DNA from: Xiphophorus maculatus
Taxonomy: Eukaryota; Chordata; Actinopteri; Cyprinodontiformes; Poeciliidae
Assembly: GCF_002775205.1 (NCBI RefSeq)
Contig: NC_036457.1
Coordinates: 5,162,024 to 5,226,023, forward strand
Direction: 5' to 3'
DNA: 64,000 bases
Both the position numbers and the translations under genes were made by a program. This document shows, one piece after another, positions 1 through 30,083 of this stretch (within the stretch, counting starts at the first letter, position 1; each line of letters begins with the position of its first letter). The notes beneath the pieces are model-generated. The model did not search any database, was not told where the DNA came from, and was given only the letters and a program-made list of their open reading frames with translations.

Positions 1-222
1 ACTGGACTCCAGTCAAAACTACAAAAATTCCCAGAAAGTTACTGAGGGTAGCAGAGTAACTGTAACTGGTTCCACTAGCAGAGGGGTGTGCTGACTTTGT
101 CCCTGTCTGGAAAGTTCTTTAGTTTCCCAGACGAATAAATCGGATCAGAAACTTTAGAGAAACTCTGAATCAATACCAGAAGTTTCTGCAGACCCTGCAG
201 GTCAAAGGTCACGGCTCCTCGC

Positions 223-450
223 CCATACATGGAGCAGAGAGCTTGGGGGTATGGTTCATCGCCGCGGCAACGACTTTCTCTGGCAGAGCGGGTGGACGCC
301 GCAGGCTGTGGGAGCCCAACACCTACACAGCAGCAAGCTGCTGGTTCTGGTCCAACCGGGTCGGAACCGCCTGGGATCAGATGATGGCGAAAAAGATGAT
401 AAAGAGGAAGACATCTAAACTAAACTTTTCTTAACTTTCAGGAAAATAAA
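223..450 (+). other. Possible 3'-terminal exon of an unseen upstream gene
   Basis: An open frame with an acidic end (GSDDGEKDDKEEDI then stop near position 418) is followed within 40 bases by an AATAAA at about 445-450, as expected for the last exon of a plus-strand gene lying mostly outside the window. No family is recognised, and other frames here are also open for about 60 codons, so this may be chance. The first 220 bases hold nothing else I can support. Confidence 0.18.
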
Positions 451-468
451 ACTTTCCTCTACTCAGCT

Positions 469-1059
469 CAGAATAAGTTCAGGATAAAACCAGAATAAGT
501 TCAGGATAAAACTGGAATAAATTCAGGATAAAACCAGAATAAGTTCAGGATAAAACCAGAATAAGTTCAGGATAAAACCAGAATAAGTTCAGGATAAAAC
601 CAGAATAAGTTCAGGATAAAACCAGAATAAGTTAAGGATAAAACTGGAATAAATTCAGGATAAAACCAGAATAAATTCAGGATAAAACCAGAATAAGTTC
701 AGGATAAAACTGGAATAAATTCAGGATAAAACCAGAATAAGTTCAGGATAAAACCAGAATAAGTTCAGGATAAAACTGGAATAAATTCAGGATAAAACCA
801 GAATAAGTTCAGGATAAAACCAGAATAAGTTCAGGATAAAACCAGAATAAGTTCAGGATAAAACCAGAATAAGTTAAGGATAAAACTGGAATAAATTCAG
901 GATAAAACCAGAATAAATTCAGGATAAAACCAGAATAAGTTCAGGATAAAACTGGAATAAATTCAGGATAAAACTGGAATAAATTCAGGATAAAACCAGA
1001 ATAAATTCAGGATAAAACTGGAATAAGTTCAGGATAAAACCAGAATAAGTTCAGGATAA
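469..1059. repeat. 22-bp minisatellite, about 27 copies
   Basis: Tandem array of the unit CCAGAATAAGTTCAGGATAAAA. Variants (CTGGAATAAATTCAGG and GTTAAGG) recur as blocks, so several units have been duplicated together as higher-order segments. The array lies upstream of the MYT1L-type gene in non-coding DNA. Confidence 0.95.
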
Positions 1060-1103
1060 CTTGTTAAAAAGTAATCACCTCCCTGTTACATAATAAATAA
1101 ACT

Positions 1104-1300
1104 CAGTGTTTCTTAATTCCGGTCCTCCTGCCCTGCATGTTTTAGGTGTTTACCTTCTGTCACACACCTGGATGGAATCTGTAGGTAATTAACAGGCTTC
1201 TGCAGCACTTGATGGTCATGCAATCATTTGAATCAGCTGTTCTGGACTAGAGACCTAAAACATGCAGAGCAGGACTGAGCACTGGAATTGAGAAGCACTG
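1104..1300. mobile_element. Non-autonomous hAT element (foldback type)
   Basis: The ends are imperfect inverted repeats: CAGTGTTTCTTAATTCCGG on the left and GGAATTGAGAAGCACTG on the right, with a second inverted pair inside (GCATGTTTTAGG / CCTAAAACATGC). It is flanked by 8-bp direct repeats AATAAACT and AATTAACT (7 of 8 match), the length hAT transposases produce. At about 197 bp it cannot encode a transposase. This is a common teleost family. Confidence 0.8.
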
Positions 1301-1902
1301 AATTAACTGTTTGGACTCAGCTTGGCCGTTTCTTCAGTGAACAGGCCTGATGAAACATGGTTAGCTTCAAGTGTAGCTAACCTTCGTGACCCAGAGAGGT
1401 CAGTTCCTCAAAGTGGGTGGAGCCATGACACGCTGAGGGGCGTGGCCAAGTGTGGGGTTAAGTGGGGGGGGTCAGGAGGGGGCTTTTTTTAACAGAAAAA
1501 TAATTTATCAGATAATATTCCGTCATCTTAAATGAACACAGTTCAATAGAAATCAATTCTCGAATGAGATTCCGGTTCACACTCCATACCAGCCGGTGGC
1601 GGTAGTGCACCAATTTTGTTGTTTGTCAACCGCCGAAAAGCATCACAGAAGAAGACGAAAAACAACCTATTGATCTTTTTTGTGTATTTTTTATTATAAT
1701 TGTTGTAGCTCGACAGGCCGTTTTCGATGGTAGTTCGACAGGAAGGAGGCAGAGAGGACAAAGGAACTGAGCTGCGCCCGCTAGCGGCTATTCTTCAAAC
1801 AAAGCTAACGGCTACGGCTAGAAAATAGGCAAGCGGTTAGCCTAGCGGCTAGGGCTAACTGTTAGACTAACGGCTAGGCTAGTGGCTGGAATAAGGTTCA
1901 TC
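1301..1902. other. Unassigned upstream stretch
   Basis: Non-coding DNA between two MITEs. About 1600-1760 contains text found in many fish intergenic regions (a GGTGGCGGTAGTGC block followed by AGAAGAAGACG), and about 1785-1890 contains repeated GCTAACGGCTA words. No gene or intact element is visible. Confidence 0.4.
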
Positions 1903-2251
1903 TGTTACTCAGTTACTTAGTCAAACAGTTAGTAATTAGGCTGCCATAGGAGAAAAAAATGGAGGTTAATTTTGCAGTCATATTTTCACCATGTTGTTCA
2001 TTTATTTATAAATGTCACAGTTTCAAACTAAGTATTTAGTTAGCAAGCTAAATGAGCTAAATACTTGGGTTTACTTTGGTAACTAAATATTTAGAATTTC
2101 GGTGGTAAACTAAACTTTTAGTTGAGTAATTAAATGTTTTATAATGAATGAGTAACATGGTTAAAATATGACAGAAAAATGAACCTCCATTGTTTCTGTT
2201 ATGACGAGCCAAATTACCCAGATTATTTCTGTTCATTTTTGACTGAGTAAC
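1903..2251. mobile_element. MITE with TAAATATTTA-type palindromes, copy 1
   Basis: The two ends are long imperfect inverted repeats: GTTACTCAGT...GTCAAACAGTTA on the left, and on the right the complement of GTTACTCAGTCAAAAATGAA. The centre is AT-rich and built of short CTAAATA/TATTTAG palindromes. It is related to the copies at 13776, 21027, 26806 and 59272. No coding capacity. Confidence 0.65.
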
Positions 2252-2469
2252 TTTATAAACGTCACACACACTCACTCATCATCATCATGTTTGTGTTATT
2301 GATGGTTAAACATTCTTTAGTTATTAAAAACCTGCCTATTTGTGTAAACCAGAACCAGTCCGGATCAGAACCTTCCGGTTCTGGAGAGGATTCAGCATCT
2401 GGAGCGTCGCTGAGGGAAAGGATGCTGCAGCCGAAGATCAGCGCGGAGTTTCTGCTCAGAGCTGAACAA

Positions 2470-2661
2470 AGAGAGGAGGCAACACGACTCACGGGGCGCG
2501 CGCTCACAGGATGCGCGCGCACTCACGGGGCGCGTTCACAGGATGCGCGCGCTGTAGTGAATGCAGGAGCAGGGAGGAGGAGGAGGAGGAAGGCTGAATG
2601 CGCCTCCTGACTGCGCGCCGTCCTCGACACATAAAGACAGGAGAAGATCCGGAGACTGAGA
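2470..2661 (+). promoter_or_regulatory. CpG-rich candidate promoter and first non-coding exon of the MYT1L-type gene
   Basis: A GC-rich, CpG-dense island (GCGCGC motifs at about 2496-2550) runs into a purine-rich stretch and a good splice donor, GACTGAGAG|GTAAACG, with the exon end at 2661. No long reading frame crosses it, so it would be a 5' UTR exon spliced to the non-coding exon at 7059. This is inferred from position and composition; a transcript is needed to prove the link. Confidence 0.4.
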
Positions 2662-2759
2662 GGTAAACGCTCCCTCCTCTTCCTCCTCATCCTCCTCATC
2701 CTCCTCTTCCTTCTCATCCTCTGCATCCTCATCCCCCCCCAGTGAAGGCATGGCCCAGC

Positions 2760-3860
2760 GTCACAAAGGATTCGGAGCGGAGTGGAGACCTTGACAGAAA
2801 GAGGCTGCAGACTCCAGAGGAAGAGGAGAGGAGGAAGAGCTTGTAGGTTTCCATGGCGCCGCTTCGTGCTCCTGCAGCAGTCTGTGTCCAGGTGTCTCCA
2901 GGTGTCTCCCCTCTTTGTTCTGTTCTACTGGGATTATTTCCTGATAATCCCAGGAATATTCCGGGTTCATCCTGAGCTGATGCCAGCGGTTTTCCAGGCG
3001 TTTTCCGTTGGGAATGTTGAGCAGCTCCGGCCGTTTTCCTGGAGTTTTCCAGGGGATCCGGGTTTTTCTGGAATGATTCACTCATGTTGCTCTGCTGCTC
3101 CGGTCATTCACACTTGGAATCCCATCTGCAGGTCAGCAGAGTCTGCTTTGGTGATTCCCGACGTCTCCTCTGGTCCCTGAATGCTTTGCGGTCCTGCTGG
3201 TTGTCATGGCGATCCCGTTGGGAAGCTGGGATGCTGCCAGATGAAGTCCCGATGTCATTTAGTCCAGATATTCCCTCAACTTCCCGCAGCTGATTCCTGT
3301 CCGGCCCGGTTTCCATGGAAACAGCCTTCCTCTGTCAAGAAAATCTGAGAGAAATGTTCTGGTTCTGTGCTGATCTGGATCAGTACTGGGTCAGGTTTGG
3401 GTCTCAAACCAGAGGCATCTTCATGAATCTGGTTCCAGAAAACTTTCAGAGTTTTCACAGTCGTCTGGAGGTCATTCCTGATGTTTGGAGGGAAGTTAGT
3501 GTTTTTGGTTTTGGGTCAGAATGTTCTGTATGTCTTGTTCCTGGGGTTCCTGATCCGAATGTTTCTGGTTCCAGATGGACCAGTGGTCCGGTCCGCCTTG
3601 TTCTGGGTCGGTCTAGCCGGATTCTGGTTATTAACTCAGAGATCTCTGCAGAATTCCTCAGTGGCAGAAACAGGAAGTGATGCAGGAGAACTTTCTGTGC
3701 CGGCGAGCCTTCCAGATGTTTTTCTGGAACATCAGGAACAGATTTGGCGGTCAGGATCCGGACCGGGCTGGAGTCTGATTGGTCGGATCTGTGATGATGC
3801 TGAACGTTTGAACCGGTTCAGATTCTCGGATCCGTTTCTTCAACCACCAGGACCTTTTCC
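2760..3860. other. Intron or upstream DNA, no gene seen
   Basis: Several overlapping frames of 60-130 codons exist on both strands, but none has family resemblance or consistent splice signals. The sequence is low in stops because it is GC-rich and full of TGGTTCTGG-type words, a compositional habit seen all over this window. Confidence 0.4.
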
Positions 3861-3867
3861 AGGTCCA

Positions 3868-5562
3868 GGTGCATCATAAGCCTGGCGGCCACCATGCTTT
3901 GCTAGCCCCCCACGGCTCCCCAACCGCCAGGCCAAGCGTTGCTTGTTTTTGTTTTTAGGAAAATAATTTTTTTTAAAAACCTCTTCTTTTTTTTTTATCT
4001 GTTTCCTAAGCGTCTCTGTTGCTCTGAACGTTTCAAATTTATTCCTAACAGATGGTTTATAGTTGATGCACTTAAAGCCGGCAGAGCGGACCAACGACAC
4101 CGCTGGAGCGTCTGCGCTTTGCCTCACGCTGCTGCTTGATTTCTGAAGTTTAACTCAGCGCGGATCGCCTCCTTTCACTCAAACTGGACACAGACTGACC
4201 AGATATTTACATCAACCCTCTGTGAGGGATTATGTTATTTGGCAAACTCCACATCAAGGTAAGAGTTTAAACCCGCCGCGTTAGCTCTGGTTGCGCAGCT
4301 CTACGTGAACCGCAGGAATAACTCGTCTTCGCGCTTTCAGAGGAGCGTTGACTAGCGGTGAGATTGGTTTATCTTTGTGAACAAAACATTATGCAGCGTT
4401 TCCATTTCAACATGCCGCCAGTGTGTGGCGCTGTCTGTGCTGATAAGGTTCATGTCTGTATTCCGTTTGGTCAGAGTGTTAGCGGTTAACGAACCAGCGC
4501 TAACCTCATCATGCAGGTTCAGCCGGTGAGGAGCTTGGCGCTCTCCTCGTAGTTACGCTTCATGCTGGTTTTATATTATTTTATTATTATTTTTCCGGTT
4601 ACGAAGCATCAAATCATACCAAATGCTTTGTCCACTTAGTCAGAGTTAATGAGCGAGGAGATCTGAGAAACTGGAGCAACCAAAACAGTTTCTGTGGCTC
4701 TTATTAAAAACTCAAGAGACAGAAATGTTAGAGCTCATAAAGCCACATTAGCATTAAATTAAATCTCAGTTTTTTGCTCATCTCTACGCAGCAGATTGAA
4801 CTCATCCTGCAGGGCCGGTCCAAGGCTGCATGAGGCCTGGAGCAGAATCTGACCTAGGGGCCCCTCTTGCTGCTAAAACCATCAGCACCTCTAACAGCTT
4901 CTGTGTTGGATTTAATCTGGGAGAGAGAGAGTAGATTAACATGGCCAACCTGAAAACAATCAGTTATAATTACAGTTTATTCATTTGCTCAAACTCAAAG
5001 ATTAAACTCACAGCATCAGATTGTTGCTATGGTAACAAAACAATCTAACTATGAATATTGTTCTTTGAACTTTTACAAAGTAAACTTGCCAGCTCCTTAA
5101 AATCTTACATTTAAATGTTAAACAATTTTAAATATTTTAATCTATTTATGCTGAAACCATCAAATCAATACCATACCATACCAACTTTATTTATAAAGCA
5201 CTTTAAAACAACCACAGCTGATACATCATTAAATTTAAACAATAAATCAAATTTAGCACCATTGCTAATCTCAATAAATAAATGTTACATTTATGTATCT
5301 GTGTTAAAATATTATCATTTATGGTGCCTGAACCCCTGGGGGCCCGATGGAGCCGCTGACTTCATTTGGACAAAAGTGCAAATAATTGATATTCCTCTTA
5401 ACTGTATTTTTGGATTTGTTGTTGGTTTAAATATCGTTTCACTGGAGATGTTTTCCTGTAACATTTAATTACCCAGTAATATTTTTACATTTCCTGCCTA
5501 ATTAACATCTTTTAGTACAAAAACAGGGCGGACGCCTCAGCAGGTTTACTGGGGGAAACTCT
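3868..5562 (+). mobile_element. hAT-family element A, copy 1 (about 1.7 kb, 5' terminus degraded)
   Basis: This shares nearly all its length with the element at 17811-19245 (opposite strand) and its first 770 bp with 8972-9681. The right end is GTTTACTGGGGGAAACTCTG, the complement of the CAGAGTTTCCCCCAGTAAAC terminus at 17811; the outermost left terminus is not recognisable here. Reading inward there is a CpG-rich block, a short ATG frame followed by a splice donor near 4232-4265, and an internal GGGCCGG...GGGGCCCC segment (about 4815-4865). About 82 bp at 5167-5248 is absent from the other copy and is flanked by AATCAA repeats, so it is a later insertion. No transposase frame. Confidence 0.75.
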
Positions 5563-7058
5563 GGGGTATCGGACCCACTTCAGGTTTTCCCAATCAGTTC
5601 CAGATTTTCTCTCGCCCTCCAGTGTCTCTCTGGACCAGAACCTACACACACTTCAGCCCGAATGTTCTGTAGAACTTCCTCTGGACCCACGCTGCTGGTA
5701 CCCGACCTCCTCCAGACCAGAAACGGCAGTAGGTTTTGCTGCCCTGTCTCCATGACGACCAACCCAGACCAGCAACAATCTGGAGGAGGAGAACCGGACT
5801 CAGTCCAGACTGGTTCTGGTTCTGGTGGGCCAATAGAAGATGCAGTTTGTTAAAATGCTGGAAACAGAGTCTGATGGTAGCTTCCTCTTCCTCCTCTTTC
5901 TTCTTCTACACCAGTCTGGTGACTCTTCTTCTTCCTTTCTTCATTTTATATTTGGCGCCATCCGGTGGCTGGGAGGGCGGCGCGCCAAGGAGGAACATTT
6001 CCTCTGCAAAGTTCAACTGGCAGCTCTGCCTGACGGAGTGTGACTCTGTGTGTGTGGGTGTGTGTGTGACATGCCTGATGAAGTGTGTGTGCAGCAGAGC
6101 GCTGCATCATGTCGTAGCAGACAGTCAGAGCGTTGGACTGAATATTAATCAGCAGGAAGCTGCAGCTAACACACACACACACAGAGTTCTGGGAGGAATC
6201 CCTGGTGGTTCTGCCAGGATCTGGACCTGTGATGGTCAGATCTTCTGGTCTGGCTGCTCTGGGTCCTACTGGACCAGAACCCTGAGACTCCTGGGACCCA
6301 GAACGGTTCATCAGACGACCCAAACATCCTGAAGTCTTCTGATCCTTCCTGCTTCACAGAACCAGCAGGTTCTGTTTAGGTTCTGGTCTGGTTCTGTTCA
6401 GGTTCTCCTCTGGTTTTGCTCTAGTTCTAGGTCAGGTTCTCCTCTGGTTCTGATCTGGTTCTGCTCTAGTTCTGTTCAGGTTCTGCTCTAGTTCTGATCT
6501 GGTTCTGTTCAGGTTCTTCTCTAGTTCTGGTCTGGTTCTGTTCAGGTTCTCCTCTGGTTCTGTTCTGGTTCTCTCACCAAGCAAAAAGCTTTAAAGTTTC
6601 AGGGAATTTGGGCCGGCGTTGGTTGGTTCTGATAGGTTGGCTCTTCATGTTTGTTTTTCTGGTTCTGGTCATAATGTCCTGCCAGTTTATTAAAGCTGAA
6701 AATAGAGCTAATGAGGAGGAGAGCTGCAGGGTTCTGGTTTTGGTCTTTGGGATGGTTCTGTTGTGTCCAGCTGATGTCTGAGCGCGCTCAGTGAGGCGGT
6801 GGCGCCGGGCGACCCGGGTGGTCGGGTTAAATGAAGCAGAACCGCTCTGAGTCATGTCTGCAGGTGGACTCTCCTCGCTCTGCTGCAGGTCATCTTAATG
6901 TTTCTGATGTTTGACTGTGACCTCTGGTGACCCCTGACCTCTGGTGACCGGACTAATGTCTCGTCATGGAGGGTTTCCTGAACCTCTGGTCGGCTGGAGG
7001 AAGTCTGGCCGGCTCAGGGTTCTGGATCTCTGAAGGCAGCCATCTTGTCTCCTCAGGC
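5563..7058. other. Intronic DNA with simple repeats
   Basis: Contains short (TG)n and (AC)n tracts at about 6046-6068 and 6171-6182, and an irregular array of TTCTGGTCTGGTTCTGTTCAGG words at about 6365-6580. No coding exon supported. Confidence 0.45.
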
Positions 7059-7151
7059 CATGGCTCTGGAGGACGGAGTGTGACGCATCGCTGGGCGTGA
7101 AGAGTCCTCAGCAGCAGAAAGCGGACGGCGCCACCGCAGCTACAGCCAGGT
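7059..7151 (+). other. Non-coding 5' exon of the MYT1L-type gene with a 7-codon uORF
   Basis: Bounded by an acceptor (TGTCTCCTCAG|GCC) and a donor (GCTACAGCCAG|GTAGAAC). It contains an upstream ATG in good context (GCCATGG) that opens a seven-codon frame, MALEDGV, closed by TGA within the exon. The main start lies in the next exon at 7223, so this uORF could damp translation. The exon call rests on splice sites and position alone. Confidence 0.45.
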
Positions 7152-7222
7152 AGAACCGGGGCTGGTTCAGCGTGGAGCGTCAGCCGGGTCACGTGATCAA
7201 CACTTTCTGTCGTATTTTTCAG

Positions 7223-25943
<18,721 letters not shown>

Positions 25944-27715
25944 CCGGAGCGGGAAGCCGGTTCCGGAGGATCCGGGCCCGGGTCCGCTCCTGTTTCTGTC
26001 CTCATCAGTGTCTGGTTCTGTTCTCTTGGTTGGTGTTGCTTTGCTTTGGACTCAGACGTGTCTCGGTCCGACCCGGTCCGATGTGGCGTCCCGCTCATGG
26101 CTGCTCATCCTTCTTTAACGTTGTTTACACCAGGACAAACTGGGCTGTACTGGTCAGACTGGGAGCCTGAACGTTCCGTAAATCCTTCTGAACTTCTGCT
26201 GCAGATCCCATCATCCCATCGGGCCTCCTCCTTTCAGGCTTTTATTTTGAAATGCAAACGGCTGCAGGAAATGTAGGAGACAATCCGCCACCTGACTGGA
26301 CAGTGGAGACCAGTAGAAACCAGTGGAGACCAGTGGGAGGAACTGAGTGGGAATATGCAATTTCTTATGAATCATGGAGCAACGAGCTGAAAGCTGTTTT
26401 TACTGACGATCGATGTTTGTATGAATCTTTTCCTACATGGTGTTTTAGCCGCCTCTGTTCCATGTTTAGATGTTTTATTCTGAGCTTCTCTGGGTCTACA
26501 GGGTCAAAAGTCCTCCAGAACCGGTCCGATGGAGACTTTGGGTCAGAACCGATGGGACATTTCCTCATCACACCTCATCATGCATGCACTTTATGGAAGC
26601 ACGTTCCAGTATCGCCGCGCCACTGGTCCAGTTCATCCCTGAAAGGAAAACTCCGCCTCTCGCCTCCGTATATGGTCGGCTTCCAGGTGAACCCTGACCT
26701 CCAGGGTTGCTGGCTGAGGTTCTGCTGCTCAGCCCGGCCGGGTCCAGGAAGCGATGGCTCCGCCTGATGGGAGCCGTTTGAAACGTCACAAACTGACAGC
26801 AACAACTTCAGATTGTTCAGTTTTTACAGGAAAAGAATGAGCTTCAGTTTCAAAGTCACATTTTCACCCACATTCAGAAACGTCCAATAAAAACTTGCTA
26901 AATATTTAGCTGGAAATTTGCTTGCTAACTAAATGTTTAGCTTCAAGCTATATATTTAGCTCACTAACTAAATACCTCATTAACTATTGAGTTTGAAGCC
27001 AAACATTTAGCTGCTATTTATAAACTGTGATGTTTATAAATAGATGAATAACTCAGTGAAAATATAACTTTGAAAGATAAAAACATCTTTTTCTCCTAAA
27101 ACAGACTAAATAATCCAAATTATTGCTGTTAATTTTTCCGAACGGCTGCCATGTTCACGGCTTTTCAGGAAGAGAACCCAGAAATAGATCTCAGCTCGGT
27201 TCTAGATAATCCAGTCGGTTTCATGAGAACAACAATAATCCATGTTTGGGATTTCTTGGATGCATTTAAACGTTTCCAGCTGAAAGAACCTCGGCTGGGA
27301 TTATTATTCCCGTCTCTGCCTAAACACAGGAAGCGGTGTGATTCCCGGTAAGCCTGGGGTCGGATCCGTCGGATCGACCCTCCTCATCTCCGGCTACAGG
27401 AGGAGTTTTCCTGAAGGAAACGGATCTGCGGCTTCCTGCTTTGGTTTTCCTGCAGAACGGAGTTAAAGCACAATTTAAAGATGTGAACACGCCTGAATGA
27501 AGAACCTCACCTGAAATGATCTTTTTATATCTTTGATTTCTTTCTTCATGTCAGAATTCCAGAAGCTTTTTTCCTACCAAACAGCATGACTCCCTGCTGA
27601 CACCTTCAAGGTCACCAGGTTCCATTTCTGTTGAATTGTGGAGTTTGTACAGTTTCTATCATGTTGGTGTTGCCATCTGTTGCTCTGAATAAATCCTGTG
27701 TTGCAACACCTGCAA
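25944..27715 (+). other. MYT1L 3' UTR with poly(A) signal
   Basis: Runs from the TGA at 25941-25943 to an AATAAA at 27688-27693, the first strong signal on this strand. The UTR contains MITE copy 4 (26806-27133), so the mature messenger probably carries a strong hairpin. Confidence 0.55.
26806..27133. mobile_element. MITE with TAAATATTTA-type palindromes, copy 4, in the MYT1L 3' UTR
   Basis: The right end TAAATAATCCAAATTATTGC plus TGTTAA matches the terminus of copy 2. The centre contains GCTAAATATTTAGC, AACTAAATGTTTAGC and TATATATTTAGC. The left end is diverged. Confidence 0.65.
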
Positions 27716-28149
27716 AGAGCCTTTGTTGACCTTCCTGAACAGCTGCAGGTTCTCCTTCCACATGACTTTACTGCAGGTGATTAAAGGTTTCATGTTTTTG
27801 TACCACACGAGGAAGCTTCTGCTCTGGGATCTGAATCATCACAAGTTTGTTGTCGACTGTAAGTCAGGAGGTCCAAAGTTGGTCATTTTATTAGGTACGC
27901 CTTGCTGGTACCGGGTTGGACCCGTTTACATCCAGAACCACTTTGTTTTTACACCACATAGATGGAAGGTGTCTGAAATGTTCCTGAGACGTTTGGAGTC
28001 TCACAGCATAATAATATATAATAATGACAGTCTTCAGTCAGAGGGGTTTTCAAAGTCACTGAAATACTGACCTCTATAGGAGATCAGTAATGTGAGATAA
28101 AACCTCTAATTTCCCTCTGGGATTAATAAGATTTTTAATTGAATTATTA

Positions 28150-29300
28150 AAGAAAATTGAATCAATATTTTTCATCAAAATATTAGTTTGAGGCTGTTCA
28201 CACTGATGCAATCAAACTATTTTATTGTTTATTGGAAATTAGTTTGAAAATAATTAATCACAATCTAGATCTCAATGTAATTTTTTAAAATCATTTTTAT
28301 GCAGATGATTTAGTAACTTACTGCTATTCTTCATCACTATCACAGGCCATGCAGTATTTGCAGTCTGTTGTCAATGTATTTCAAACACACTTACAAACTC
28401 TGAAGTTAGTTTTGGATGTTTATCAGACAAAAGCAAAGGTTTTTTTTCTCACACTCTAGAAAGCTACCAGAAATCCCTCTATTGTTTACCACTGCTGCTG
28501 GAGCACAAACTGAGTTTGTCAGTAATTATAAATATCTTGGCTTTATTCTAGATAAAGAGCTTTCTTTTAAAATCACATAGCAAATTTGTTATGAACATTG
28601 AAAATGAAGATTGGGTTTTATTACCGAAATGGATCTTGTTTCTCTCAAAGCTAGAAATAAATTGGTAGCAGCAACTTTCCTGCCTCTCCTGGATTATGGA
28701 GATGTTTAATATATGAATGCTTCGACCGAATGCCTTCAAGCATTAAATACTTTGTATCGTTGCGCTTTAAGGTTTATAACCGGTAGTAGACGTCTTACAC
28801 ATCATTGTGAGTTGTATGCAGAAGCTGAGTGGCTCCATTAAGCGTACGGAGAAACAATCACCTGATGATCCTGATCTATAAATCTCTATTCGGCTTGGCT
28901 TCAGCATACTTTAGCTCTCTCTTACATAGATCTGTTATTTCCCATTCTTAACGCTCTAATAATATTTTTCTTTTGCATGTTCCACGTGTTCGAACTGAAA
29001 AGGGGAAACGATCAGTCAGTGTGAATCAGCTCCAGTCTGAACTCAAGATGTCAGAACTGATTTCATTGGATTTATTTCGAGCAGTTCTTAAAAACAGGCA
29101 ACAAGATTCTATTAAACAGTGTCACTGCTTTTAAATTGTTTTCTATTGTTTTACACATGTGCATATGTATTAATTAGTTTTATTTTGTAACCAGGTTGCT
29201 GTGTATTGCAGACTTCTGCCCAGGTCCCTCTTGAAAATGAGATCTAGATCTCAACAGGGTTTACCTGGTTAAATAAAGGAAATAAATAAATAAATATTTT
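28150..29300 (+). mobile_element. 5'-truncated L2-like LINE
   Basis: Translation, with interruptions, shows FYADDLV (the RT catalytic FxDD motif) near 28300, then YLGFILDKELSFK, LLDYGD and TLYRCALRFITGSRR, the usual order in the RT palm/thumb and tail of L2/CR1-type LINEs. It ends with GGTTAAATAAAGGAAATAAA repeats, the L2-like 3' tail. Stops and frame breaks show it is dead. It separates MYT1L from E2F6. Confidence 0.75.
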
Positions 29301-30083
29301 AAATCTCAAAATTTGGGATTTTAACAAGGATGTGTTAAATTTTGAGAGCTAATGTACATTATTATGTCACACAATGTAATTTACCTAACGTGTATTATTT
29401 AATCCTTTAAAGAATTAAAAAATATTGACCCTTTAGTCCCAGGCATTTGCCTAAATATACATGTAAGTATCGTGGAGCTGTGTGAATCTCTCATCTTTGA
29501 TTAAATCAACCATCTGAACCGCCCAACAGTTTCCATTTCTCATTGGGGTTAAATAATTTTCTGCTCAACTTCATGGAGTCGAAAAACGGACGCAGATAAA
29601 AAGAAATGGCTATTTTGAAAAACATAATTTGTTTGCTAAACGTAATCTATAAACTGCTTTTTGTCCCTGACTCCCCTTTAACATGTACAGCTCACTGGCA
29701 TCCAGTTCCTCTCCCAAGATGGCCGACAGGGTGGCGTTAGACAGCCGATGCGGTCCCACATTTGGCTGAAAAAAACACCATACTTACCAGAACCAAAGGC
29801 ATAAATACGCATTTATATCCTTATAAATGCGTATTTAAGTCTATAACCAGAACTCTGAAGAAGTGGGAGGAACCAAAGATCAACAAGCTGAAGGTGGTGA
29901 ATTTCCTCCAGGACAGCAGAGGGCGCCAAAAGGCGCCACGGCACCACTTCCGGGGTGAAAACAAATCCCCTTCCGGTGGGTAAAAAACAAACCGGACCGC
30001 GGTGACTCCAGCAGAACTTCAGTGGCTAACCGTGGCTGCTGAATGAACAGGCGGTCCAGTTCGGCTCGGTTCGGTCGGTCAGT
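29301..30083. promoter_or_regulatory. E2F6 upstream region
   Basis: The proximal part has ETS-type CTTCCGG motifs (about 29945-29975), a CAGCAGAGGGCGCC word resembling a CTCF core at about 29912-29928, paired GGCGCC words, and the perfect hairpin at 29802-29837. No TATA box is obvious. The distal part (29301-29700) is AT-rich with nothing recognisable. Confidence 0.4.
29802..29837. repeat. Perfect 16-bp hairpin with 4-base loop
   Basis: TAAATACGCATTTATA, loop TCCT, then the exact complement TATAAATGCGTATTTA. It lies about 250 bp upstream of the E2F6 start codon. Confidence 0.9.

Noticed and set aside
469-1059. CRISPR-like array
   Set aside because: Units are contiguous with no unique spacers, in a vertebrate genome; it is a minisatellite.
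29912-29928. CTCF site in front of E2F6
   Set aside because: CAGCAGAGGGCGCC resembles the core, but one motif without occupancy or conservation data is too weak for a finding.
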